This document shows, in pieces, positions 7,467-15,208 of a stretch of 53,219 nt of DNA. The notes beneath the pieces are model-generated. The model did no database searches and was not told where the DNA came from. It saw only the letters and a program-made list of their open reading frames with translations. Each line of letters starts with the position of its first letter. Positions within the stretch are counted from its first letter, which is position 1. Both the position numbers and the translations under genes were made by a program. This stretch comes from Lachnospiraceae bacterium (GTDB taxonomy: Bacteria > Bacillota > Clostridia > Lachnospirales > Lachnospiraceae): positions 1 to 53,219 of the forward strand of contig CAJTCH010000037.1 in assembly GCA_910574715.1 (NCBI GenBank), in the 5' to 3' direction.

Positions 7467-8153
7467 ATGCCCGATTCATCTATAATGTTAGAACTTTGCG
7501 AAATACTGGGAATTACAGTAAACGAGTTGTTAAGCGGGGAGGAAATAAACATGGAAAGTTATGAAAAAAAGGCAGATGAAAATTTGATTGCATTAAAAAA
7601 GAAAGACAAAAATAACATGACAAAGCATGTCATTATTTCAATTCTTTTTTCAGCAACACTATTGATAGGGATTATGGTATGCCTTATTTGCGATATTGCA
7701 ATATCCGGTAATTTAACATGGTCATTAATTCCGGTCAGTTCTATTGTATTCGCATGGATAATTTCTTTTCCAAGTATTTTTTGGGGGAAAAGAGGGTTTA
7801 CTGTAAGTTTAATATCATTAAGTGTTTTTATCGTCCCCTATCTGTTCTTATTAGGCGGTTTATTAAAAGCGAAAGAAGTATTTTCAGTTGGTGCAGTGAT
7901 GGCGGTGGTTTCAATCATATTCTTGTGGATAATAGTTGCAGTGTTTAAGTGTATTGAAAGGAAGTTAGCCGCTTTAGGAACAACTTTTTTATCTGCTATT
8001 CCATTAATGATTATTGTCAATGTAATACTATCAAAGATGATAGAAGAGCCTGTTCTTGATGCATGGGATGTGCTGTCTGTCTTTATGCTGCTGATATTGG
8101 CATTTGTATCCTTTATTTGTGATTACGCTAAGAAAAAAGGACTGATGAAATAA
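7467..8153 (+). pseudogene. XRE regulator with membrane domain, 5'-truncated
   Basis: The frame starts with MPDSSIMLELCEILGITVNE, the last third of a typical XRE HTH plus its linker ELLSGEEINMESYEKKADEN. It then has six to seven hydrophobic segments (IISILFSATLLIGIMVCLIC and later). In intact members a full HTH (about 25 more residues ending in a KWE/RWE..RN motif) precedes MPDSS. Here the upstream DNA is foreign and there is no clear ribosome binding site. The membrane part is intact, but DNA binding should be lost. A truncated membrane protein might still be made. Confidence 0.65.
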
Positions 8154-8163
8154 TGAAACTGTA

Positions 8164-8194
8164 CAATGTCAAATAGGCTTAATTGCGATATAAT
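8164..8194 (+). promoter_or_regulatory. conserved promoter element, copy 1
   Basis: CAATGTCAAATAGG, four bases, ATTGCG, one base, TATAAT. The same string with identical spacing occurs at 12177 to 12207 upstream of the LytTR two-component system. TATAAT is a good -10; the conserved upstream block replaces a consensus -35, which suggests an activator site. It drives the DUF3267 gene. Confidence 0.6.
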
Positions 8195-8262
8195 AAGAAC
8201 GGCATTGTGGGTGTAGAATGTACGGAGTATGATACAGAATCGGATTTTGGAGGAAATTGGGG

Positions 8263-8892
8263 ATGGAAAAAGATAAAAGAAAATTAACAGATAAAGAATT
8301 GAAGCGTAAAGATCACTTTGAAAAATTAAACGCTGAAATGCAGCAAAAAGGATATCAAATAAAGAATATGATTATTGATATACAACAGGCGAATTTTCAG
8401 GGGCCTTTGAGTATGCTGCCATTTATGGTTTTGGCATTTGGGGTATACTATTATGTGAATGGTTTGGATATAGACGGAATCTCTATCGGAATTGTCGCAG
8501 CAGCATATCTGCTTATTCTTGTTCTGATTGTACTGCATGAGTTAATACATGGAATCACTTGGGGGATTTTTGCAAAAGATCATTTTCATTCGATTGATTT
8601 TGGATTCATTCGGAGCAGTTTTACTCCATACTGCACGTGCTCAGAACCGTTGAAAAAGTGGCAATATCTGTTCGGAGCGGCTATGCCTACACTAATTTTA
8701 GGATTCGCAGCTGCGGTGGCTGCAGTGATAGCAGATCAATTATTGCTGCTTTTCCTCGCGGAAATCATGCTTCTGTCAGGCGGCGGAGATTTTCTGATCA
8801 TACTGAAAATCTTGTTATACCGCACGGATAAGAAAGAAAGTGTGTATTGCGATCATCCTTATGAATGTGGCTTTGTTGTTTTTGAGAAATAG
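8263..8892 (+). CDS. DUF3267 putative zinc metalloprotease, membrane protein
   Basis: A 209-residue protein with a charged N-terminus (MEKDKRKLTDKELKRKDHFE) and about four membrane segments. HELIHG at residues 92 to 97 is an HExxH-type zinc site within a membrane helix, the hallmark of DUF3267. RSSFTPYCTCSEPLKKWQY follows, also family-like. The ATG at 8263 is nine bases after GGAGG; a TTG two codons earlier is less likely. Substrate unknown. Its promoter matches that of the LytTR system 4 kb downstream, so it may share that system's control. Confidence 0.85.
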   Translation: MEKDKRKLTDKELKRKDHFEKLNAEMQQKGYQIKNMIIDIQQANFQGPLSMLPFMVLAFGVYYYVNGLDIDGISIGIVAAAYLLILVLIVLHELIHGITWGIFAKDHFHSIDFGFIRSSFTPYCTCSEPLKKWQYLFGAAMPTLILGFAAAVAAVIADQLLLLFLAEIMLLSGGGDFLIILKILLYRTDKKESVYCDHPYECGFVVFEK

Positions 8893-8930
8893 AATTTTGA
8901 ATAACCGTTGTATACAAAGAACGGTGTACC

Positions 8931-8965
8931 AAGGCAGGAATCAAGAAAAAGGTTCCTGCCTTTTG
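8931..8965 (+). terminator. rho-independent terminator after DUF3267
   Basis: AAGGCAGGAA pairs with TTCCTGCCTT and ends in TTTTG. It separates the DUF3267 gene from the sigma-factor operon. Confidence 0.75.
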
Positions 8966-9050
8966 TGATATTTATTTCAAAATATTTAGATCATACCGCA
9001 CATTTTGGTGATATAATGCGTTAATCAGAGTGAAGGAGGTCTCTTGATCC

Positions 9051-9503
9051 ATGGACATAGAAGAACAGTATGACAAAATATACCGTTATTGTTATTTTAA
9101 GCTAAGTAATCAGCAGTTGGCGGAGGATATTACGCAAGAAACTTTTCTTCGCTTTTTAGAGAGCAATACTTATTATGAAAAGGGAAAGAAATTACGGTAT
9201 CTTTATACGATAGCGCATAATTTGTGTGTTGACATATATCGCAGTAAAACGGAGGATCCTTTAACAGAAGAATTACGGTCAGAAGATAAAGAGAATGAAA
9301 TACTTACAAGTATTGTTATAAAAGACGCATTGCATAGACTGACGAGAGAAGAGCAGGAAATACTGCTTTTGCGGTATGTGAATGAAGTACCTGTATCGGT
9401 TATTTGCGGGATATTGAAGGTATCAAGATTTTCATTGTACCGTAAAACGACAAAAGCGTTAAAACAGCTTCAAGATATGCTTAGAAGGGAGGATTTCAGG
9501 TGA
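9051..9503 (+). CDS. ECF-type RNA polymerase sigma factor
   Basis: A 150-residue protein with sigma region 2 (YRYCYFKLSNQQLAEDITQE, then TFLRFLES and YLYTIAHNLCVDIYR) and region 4 (LTREEQEILLLRYVNEVPVS, KVSRFSLYRKTTKALKQL). No region 1 or 3, as in ECF sigmas. It overlaps the next gene by four bases (ATGA-type coupling) and heads an operon with a membrane protein, an ABC ATPase and a permease. It probably directs its own operon in response to envelope stress; the anti-sigma role may belong to the next gene. Confidence 0.88.
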   Translation: MDIEEQYDKIYRYCYFKLSNQQLAEDITQETFLRFLESNTYYEKGKKLRYLYTIAHNLCVDIYRSKTEDPLTEELRSEDKENEILTSIVIKDALHRLTREEQEILLLRYVNEVPVSVICGILKVSRFSLYRKTTKALKQLQDMLRREDFR

Positions 9504-10210
9504 AACAGGATTTAAAAAAAGAGTTGTGCGAGGCTTTTGCAGCACCTTCGCCAACACGAAAAAGAGAATTTTTAAATAGAATCCCGCAATCAAAGATCAG
9601 TAATCTGGCATTTTTAAGAGTACAGATTACCTATATCCCCAAATATGTCTGGGGAACTTTTGGGATCATACTGGGGATTGCAATTCTTGGCGGATGTTTT
9701 TTAGAACAAGATATATTATGGGTAATATCAGCGTTGATTCCGTTCATAGCATTGACGGCGATCACAGAGCATGTGCGTTCAGAAGTTTATTTGATGGCTG
9801 AGCTGGAGATGAGCGCTCGTTTTTCACTGAAGAGTGTTTTACTGGCACGGATGATGATATTGGGTATGGTTCATTTGATCTTAATGATGTTATTAATTCC
9901 CATCTGCACTATTTATAATGCGGTGTCAGTGTTTCAGACTGGATTATATTTATTAGTACCTTATGTGCTTACATCGGCAATCGGCATGTGGGGGACCAGG
10001 AAGATACAGGGCAGAGAATCTATGTATTGGTGTATGGGAACAGCGATCGGGATTAGCGGAATGAATCTCTTTATCCAGAAGATTTTTCCGATCGTATATG
10101 AAATGAAATATTCTGTGATTTGGTTGGTCGTGTTAATCATATCTGTTGCAATCATCATAAAAGAAGCGAAAAGAAATCTAAAACAAGTGGAGGAATTGGC
10201 ATGGAATTGA
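9500..10210 (+). CDS. six-span membrane protein, candidate anti-sigma or exporter subunit
   Basis: A 236-residue protein with about 45 cytosolic residues, then six hydrophobic segments (for example GTFGIILGIAILGGCF, LWVISALIPFIALTAI, LILMMLLIPICTI) and a charged C-terminus (KEAKRNLKQVEELAWN). No zinc-binding HxxxCxxC motif of ZAS anti-sigmas is present. Position directly after, and overlapping, the sigma gene makes an anti-sigma role plausible. It overlaps the ABC ATPase start by ten bases. Not assigned to a family with certainty. Confidence 0.8.
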   Translation: MKQDLKKELCEAFAAPSPTRKREFLNRIPQSKISNLAFLRVQITYIPKYVWGTFGIILGIAILGGCFLEQDILWVISALIPFIALTAITEHVRSEVYLMAELEMSARFSLKSVLLARMMILGMVHLILMMLLIPICTIYNAVSVFQTGLYLLVPYVLTSAIGMWGTRKIQGRESMYWCMGTAIGISGMNLFIQKIFPIVYEMKYSVIWLVVLIISVAIIIKEAKRNLKQVEELAWN

Positions 10211-10896
10211 GCTTAGATCGTTTGACAAAGCAGTACCGTAACAAGATAGCGGTAGATCGGGTATCTCTCAAATTAGGAGAAGGAGTGCATGGTTTGCTAG
10301 GGGCAAACGGCGCGGGGAAAACGACGTTGATGAGGATGATCTGTGGAGTATTAAAACCAGATAGTGGGACGGTAACGTTTGACGGCATAGATGTTTCTAC
10401 AGAACTATACCGGTCTAAACTGGGATATTTACCGCAGGATTTTGGATATTATCCGGATTTTTCAGGAATGGATTTTTTAATGTACATGGCAGCTTTGAAG
10501 GGCTTGATAAAAACGCAGGCTAAGCGTAGGGCAAATGAACTTTTGGAATTGGTATCTTTACAAGGAGACGCACATAAAAAAATCAAGACATATTCAGGAG
10601 GAATGAAACAGAGATTAGGGATCGCTCAGATGTTATTAAATGATCCGAAGCTTCTTATTTTGGATGAGCCGACCGCGGGACTCGATCCCAAAGAGCGTGT
10701 TCGTTTTAGAAATATTATTGCAGAAATTGCGAAAGACAGTATTGTTATTTTGTCAACACACATCGTTTCAGACGTCGAACATATTGCAGATAACATATTA
10801 ATGATGAAAGACGGAAAAATGATCTATCAGGGGAGATGGCAGGAACAGTTGGGCGATCTGGAAGAATTTTATTTGAAACAATTTGAGGAGGAGTAA
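10201..10896 (+). CDS. ABC transporter ATP-binding protein (ABC-2 type exporter)
   Basis: A 231-residue ATPase. Walker A is GANGAGKTT, the Q-loop is YLPQDFGYYPD, the signature is YSGGMKQR and Walker B is LLILDEPTAGLDP, followed by an H-loop in ILSTHIVSD. The D-loop and YxPQ pattern are typical of the NatA/CcmA-like subfamily that pairs with ABC-2 permeases. The start at 10201 follows a GGAGG site. The permease begins one base after the stop. The pair probably exports or detoxifies a peptide antibiotic or lipid; the substrate is unknown. Confidence 0.92.
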   Translation: MELSLDRLTKQYRNKIAVDRVSLKLGEGVHGLLGANGAGKTTLMRMICGVLKPDSGTVTFDGIDVSTELYRSKLGYLPQDFGYYPDFSGMDFLMYMAALKGLIKTQAKRRANELLELVSLQGDAHKKIKTYSGGMKQRLGIAQMLLNDPKLLILDEPTAGLDPKERVRFRNIIAEIAKDSIVILSTHIVSDVEHIADNILMMKDGKMIYQGRWQEQLGDLEEFYLKQFEEE

Positions 10897-10897
10897 G

Positions 10898-12169
10898 ATG
10901 AAACAGATAAGAACATTATATTTCTTTGAATTAAAGAAAATTGTGGATCGAAAGATCACGTGGATGATCGGGGGAGTTATAATTTTGCTATGCATATTTT
11001 TGAGTTTTGCTGATCTGCTGTCTTCGTCGGTCTATGTCGGCGACGTCTCGATCAGTGGTTACGAAGCTATGAAAATAAACAGAGAATATGCAAGAAATCT
11101 CAAAGGAAGAGTGATCGACGATACGCTGCTTCAGGAAATGGCAGATTCCTATCCTGAGGGAATCGAGAATGAAGGGAGAGCTATTATTAATGACAGGACG
11201 AACGGTACGGTGGGAGCTATAACAGAGAGTACAGAAGAAAATGGAGAAAAGAAAGTATATGCAGAACAGTTAGATCCTCAAAGTTTTATTAATGAATACG
11301 AACCGATTTATTCGTTTATGTGTAATGTTGTAGAAAACGAGATTTTAGGTACAAGTGAGGAAGAGCTGTATGACGAAAGAGCAATGGTGATCTCGCAGAA
11401 CCGCACGGATCAGATGCTTACGGAAGAGGAACTGAATTTTTGGGAAGAAAAATCCACACAGATTAAAACACCATTTACTTATGAATACGCAGAAGGCTGG
11501 GGGAATATATGGACGTATGCATATACGGTTAATTATATGATATTTTTGATGATCGCAATATGCCTTTCCAATATGTTTTCTGTAGAACATTTGCGTAAAA
11601 CAGATGCGATTATTTTATGCAGTCAATATGGAAAAAAACATCTATATCTGGCAAAGATATTAGCAGGAGCAACCTTTGGTGTAATTACAGCAAGCCTTAT
11701 TTTAGGGGTAACAGTGATCTCAAGTATTTTTGTCTACGGTGCGGATGGATATGATGCGGCTTTACAGCTTATATATCCGTTGTCTTCATGGAAGGTTAGT
11801 ATTGGAGAGTCCATAATTATCTTGTTTGGTGTATTGTTGATCATTTCTGTATTGTATAGTGTTGCTGTAATGGTACTGTCGGAAATGATAAAGAACAGCG
11901 CAGCGGTTATGGCTGTTCCGGTCGGAATTATGATCCTGACTATGATGATCGACATACCATATCAATGGAGAATACCGTCTCAAATATATGATTTGCTCCC
12001 AACAAATTTATTGATAAAATTTCAGTTGTGGGATGACAGGTTAGTGTCCGTTTTCGGACGATATTTGACAAATTTTCAGATTTCTCCGCTTATATATGGA
12101 ATTGCTGTCATAATATTATTCTGGATCGGAAAGAGAAAATATCAAAGATATCAAATAGCCGCAAGATAA
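10898..12169 (+). CDS. ABC-2 type transporter permease
   Basis: A 423-residue membrane protein. One N-terminal span (WMIGGVIILLCIFLSFADLL) is followed by a ~170-residue extracytoplasmic region, then about five further spans to FWIGKRKYQRYQ. This layout is typical of ABC-2 permeases of bacitracin/lantibiotic-type exporters. The ATG at 10898 follows GAGGAGGAG. It is the last gene of the sigma-factor operon. Confidence 0.88.
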   Translation: MKQIRTLYFFELKKIVDRKITWMIGGVIILLCIFLSFADLLSSSVYVGDVSISGYEAMKINREYARNLKGRVIDDTLLQEMADSYPEGIENEGRAIINDRTNGTVGAITESTEENGEKKVYAEQLDPQSFINEYEPIYSFMCNVVENEILGTSEEELYDERAMVISQNRTDQMLTEEELNFWEEKSTQIKTPFTYEYAEGWGNIWTYAYTVNYMIFLMIAICLSNMFSVEHLRKTDAIILCSQYGKKHLYLAKILAGATFGVITASLILGVTVISSIFVYGADGYDAALQLIYPLSSWKVSIGESIIILFGVLLIISVLYSVAVMVLSEMIKNSAAVMAVPVGIMILTMMIDIPYQWRIPSQIYDLLPTNLLIKFQLWDDRLVSVFGRYLTNFQISPLIYGIAVIILFWIGKRKYQRYQIAAR

Positions 12170-12176
12170 AACTACC

Positions 12177-12207
12177 CAATGACAAATAGGAATGATTGCG
12201 CTATAAT
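12177..12207 (+). promoter_or_regulatory. conserved promoter element, copy 2
   Basis: CAATGACAAATAGG, four bases, ATTGCG, one base, TATAAT, with the same spacing as at 8164. It lies 42 bases before the LytTR response-regulator ATG and begins eight bases after the permease stop. Confidence 0.6.
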
Positions 12208-12248
12208 TGTTTTGGAAAAACAGAAGAAATCTTGATGAGGTGAGCATC

Positions 12249-12956
12249 ATGTACAACATTGCAATCTGTGATGATGAACAGGATTTTGCGGATGAAATGA
12301 AGCAATACATACAGCGGTATCAGGAAGAAAGCGGTGAGGAGATCCGTGTGATGGTATTCAGAAATGGTCTGGAGCTGATTGAAAATTATGATCCATCCAC
12401 GGACTTAATCTTCCTGGATATCCAGATGGATCAGATGGACGGCTTAGAGACGGCAAAGCGTATCCGGGAGAAAGACGAAGAGGCGGGCATCATCTTCCTG
12501 ACTTCGTTGAAACAGTATGCATTAGAGGGATATCAGTATCAGGCGGTTAATTATCTTATTAAGCCGATGAAGTATATCAGATTAAAAACGGAGCTTGACC
12601 GCTGGATTGAGAAATGCAGGAAGAAGAACCCTTGTATCGTGATTGCCAACGATCAGGGAACATTTAAGGCGGCTGTAAATAAGATTCACTATATCGAAAC
12701 CTATAAGCGGAATCTTCTGCTGCATACGGACGAAGGGGAAGTGATCAGTTATGAGAGCATGAAAGCGCTGGAACAAAGGCTGAGCCCTTTTGGGTTTTAC
12801 CGCTGTCATGCCGGATATCTGGTGAATATGGGACTGGTCCGGAAGGTGGAAAAACTGGAGATTACCTTATCTTCCGGTGAGACAGTCTATGTCAGTAAGC
12901 CGAAGAAGAAAGACTTCATGAAAGCGTTAGCCGGATACTGGGGGAAGATGCTATGA
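12249..12956 (+). CDS. LytTR-family response regulator
   Basis: A 235-residue protein. The receiver domain (residues 1 to ~120) has acidic D8/D9, phospho-acceptor D57 in FLDIQMDQMDG, a Thr in FLTS and the Lys in YLIKPM. A LytTR DNA-binding domain follows (IHYIETYKRNLLLHT, FYRCHAGYLVNMGLVRKVEK). It overlaps the histidine kinase gene by four bases. LytTR regulators bind pairs of ~9-base direct repeats one to two turns apart; a 22-base-period repeat precedes the exporter genes at 14534. Confidence 0.93.
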   Translation: MYNIAICDDEQDFADEMKQYIQRYQEESGEEIRVMVFRNGLELIENYDPSTDLIFLDIQMDQMDGLETAKRIREKDEEAGIIFLTSLKQYALEGYQYQAVNYLIKPMKYIRLKTELDRWIEKCRKKNPCIVIANDQGTFKAAVNKIHYIETYKRNLLLHTDEGEVISYESMKALEQRLSPFGFYRCHAGYLVNMGLVRKVEKLEITLSSGETVYVSKPKKKDFMKALAGYWGKML

Positions 12957-14251
12957 TGCAGATTCACTTTGTGGTACATATTCTTTCTATCGGGGTAAAT
13001 GTACTGTACAGTTATTTGTTTTTTCGGATATTTTTGGAGTTGCTAGAGATTCGTAAAAATATCTTGATAAAAGTGACCGCATATATCGCATTTGTGTTTT
13101 TATGGACGCTGCCGATCTACAATTACAGCAGTATTCAGTTTGTGTATGCGCTGGCGGGAATGGTTCTGTTCGTTGCCGTGTTCTTTCGCGGAAATTGGAC
13201 GAAAAAGATATTTGCGGTACTCGTGTTCTGTCCGTTGATGGTTGCGGTAAATTTCATCACCTTCAACCTGTCGGACAGCATTTATTACCGGGTTACAGGT
13301 GATCCGGGCGGTCTTGAATGGTCTGTACAGGAATTGACGGCGGCCAGCCTGATCGCTCTGCTGATCGATGTGCTCCGCCTGCTGCTTACATTCGCGGTAT
13401 ATCCGTTTTTAAAGAAATATATTTGCCGGATCAAAGAAGTTCTGACGGCCCGTATGTGGATCGTACTAGATATTTTGCTCTTAGTTCCGTTCGCGGCGAC
13501 TTTTGGGATTCTTTGCTTTACTGCGACGGATGTTGCGGTGATCTATCCGATCTGCATAATTGTGATCGCCTCCAGTTTCGGATATATCTATCTTGTATCT
13601 TACATTTGCAGAACGATGGAAGTGGTGCATCATGCAAAAGAGATGGAAATGCTCCAGAAGTTTTATGATGAACGTCTGAAAGAAGAGGAACGTGTCCGGG
13701 CAGTTTACCACGATATGAAGAATCATCTATTGCTGCTTGAAGCCCGCACAGGGCATCAGGAGGAGACGCAGGAAATGATACAGAGATTACAGGAAAAGGT
13801 AGAAGATTATGAGAACTATATCCAGACGGGCAATGCGTATCTTGACATTATTTTGCGGGACAAGATGAGGCAGGCAAAGGAATCCAGGATCGATGTCCAG
13901 GCAGAGGTGGAGTTTTCGAAAGGGAAGTTTATAGACGGGCTGGATATTAGTACGATCTTTGGAAATGCGTGGGATAATGCCATGGAAGCCTGTATGAAAT
14001 TGCCGGAAGAACAGAGGTTTATTACGGTCAGGGCGGGCGTCAGGAATCAGTTTTTGATCGTGAAGTTTGAAAATTCTGCCAAAGAAGGAGATCTGGAAAT
14101 TCCGACAACAAAAGCAGACACATTTATGCACGGATTTGGAAAGAAAAATATCCAGAAAGCTGTAGAAAAGTATCAGGGCAGTTGTCAGTGGGATTATACG
14201 GAAGGGATTTATTCGCTGTCCATTCTCATACCCATGACAGAGGAAAAATAA
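12953..14251 (+). CDS. GHKL-type sensor histidine kinase (AgrC-like)
   Basis: A 432-residue kinase with six to seven N-terminal membrane segments over about 220 residues, then a coiled dimerisation helix. The phospho-His lies in VYHDMKNHLLLLEAR (about residue 256) and the GHKL ATPase N-box in FGNAWDNAMEAC (about 337). A G-box appears as HGFGKKNIQKAVEKY. This matches AgrC/CitA-like GHKL kinases that pair with LytTR regulators and often sense peptides. Translationally coupled to the regulator gene. Confidence 0.92.
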   Translation: MMQIHFVVHILSIGVNVLYSYLFFRIFLELLEIRKNILIKVTAYIAFVFLWTLPIYNYSSIQFVYALAGMVLFVAVFFRGNWTKKIFAVLVFCPLMVAVNFITFNLSDSIYYRVTGDPGGLEWSVQELTAASLIALLIDVLRLLLTFAVYPFLKKYICRIKEVLTARMWIVLDILLLVPFAATFGILCFTATDVAVIYPICIIVIASSFGYIYLVSYICRTMEVVHHAKEMEMLQKFYDERLKEEERVRAVYHDMKNHLLLLEARTGHQEETQEMIQRLQEKVEDYENYIQTGNAYLDIILRDKMRQAKESRIDVQAEVEFSKGKFIDGLDISTIFGNAWDNAMEACMKLPEEQRFITVRAGVRNQFLIVKFENSAKEGDLEIPTTKADTFMHGFGKKNIQKAVEKYQGSCQWDYTEGIYSLSILIPMTEEK

Positions 14252-14290
14252 ATATTTTATAGAAACGGTTTAATATTTTTGGATATAAAG

Positions 14291-14336
14291 AGAGCCGGCG
14301 GACTGTGATTTTTCACAAGTCTGCCGGCTCTGCGTT
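14291..14336 (+). terminator. strong terminator after the two-component system
   Basis: AGAGCCGGCGGACTGTG pairs with CACAAGTCTGCCGGCTCT, a 17-base stem with one mismatch, then GCGTTT. Confidence 0.8.
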
Positions 14337-14425
14337 TATGCGTCGGGCTTTTGTTTATTTGAAAATAGTCTTTGTTTTTACATAGAGGACAGACGGGGGA
14401 CTGATCTCGGAAAGGCGTTGCAGGA

Positions 14426-14460
14426 GGTCAAAGTAAGCGTTGTGGAAGTCAAAGTAAGCG
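14426..14460 (+). promoter_or_regulatory. direct repeats with 22-base period, LytTR-binding candidate
   Basis: GTCAAAGTAAGCG occurs at 14426 to 14438 and 14448 to 14460. Two direct repeats separated by nine bases, so centred 22 bases (two helical turns) apart, is the geometry used by LytTR regulators. The site is about 75 bases before the ABC exporter start and the LytTR system is the adjacent upstream operon. Confidence 0.55.
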
Positions 14461-14533
14461 GGAGATATTGAAATAATCTTTTGCAACAATATACTAAAGA
14501 TTATTAGAAAGAATCGCAGGAGGGCGAGAGGAC

Positions 14534-15205
14534 ATGCGTATATTGAGTGCAAGAAATTTAAAAAAATATTATGGAGCAGAAGACAATTTAACGAAGGCGC
14601 TGGATGGTGTCGACCTGGATGTTGAGCAGGGAGAATTTGTGGCGATTATCGGCGCTTCCGGCAGCGGGAAATCTACACTGCTCAATATGATCGGCGGTCT
14701 GGACGTGCCGACCTCCGGACAGGTATGTATTGGCGGGAAAGAGATCGGGAAGATGAAGCCGGATGAGTTGACCGTATTCCGCAGAAAGAATATTGGTTTC
14801 ATTTTCCAGAACTATAATTTAATACCGGTATTGAACGTACTGGAGAATATCACACTTCCGATTGAGATGGACGGCAAAAAGCCGGATGAAAGTTTCATAG
14901 AGCAGATCATAGAGCTTCTGGGACTGACAGAAAAGGTGTATAAGATGCCCTCGCAGTTATCGGGCGGACAGCAGCAGAGGGTGGCGATCGCCAGAGCACT
15001 TGCAAGCAAACCGTCTATGATACTTGCTGACGAACCGACCGGAAATCTGGATTCTGAGACGAGCCGGGAGGTGTTGGAGCTGTTGAAGGTGACTTCGGAA
15101 AGATTCCATCAGACGATCGTGATGATCACCCACAATCCGGAAATTGCACGGCAGGCGGACCGTATGATACGGATCGGAGACGGACGGGTGGTAAAGGAGG
15201 CATAA
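14534..15205 (+). CDS. ABC transporter ATP-binding protein (BceA/MacB/LolD type)
   Basis: A 223-residue ATPase. Walker A is GASGSGKS, the Q-loop is FIFQNYNLIPVLNVLENI, the signature is LSGGQQQR and Walker B is MILADEPTGNLD, with MITHNPE as H-loop. QNYNLIPVLNV and GNLD are typical of the MacB/LolD/BceA subfamily. It is followed after three bases by an FtsX-type permease. In Firmicutes such pairs protect against peptide antibiotics and are run by a neighbouring two-component system, here of LytTR type. Confidence 0.93.
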   Translation: MRILSARNLKKYYGAEDNLTKALDGVDLDVEQGEFVAIIGASGSGKSTLLNMIGGLDVPTSGQVCIGGKEIGKMKPDELTVFRRKNIGFIFQNYNLIPVLNVLENITLPIEMDGKKPDESFIEQIIELLGLTEKVYKMPSQLSGGQQQRVAIARALASKPSMILADEPTGNLDSETSREVLELLKVTSERFHQTIVMITHNPEIARQADRMIRIGDGRVVKEA

Positions 15206-15208
15206 ATC

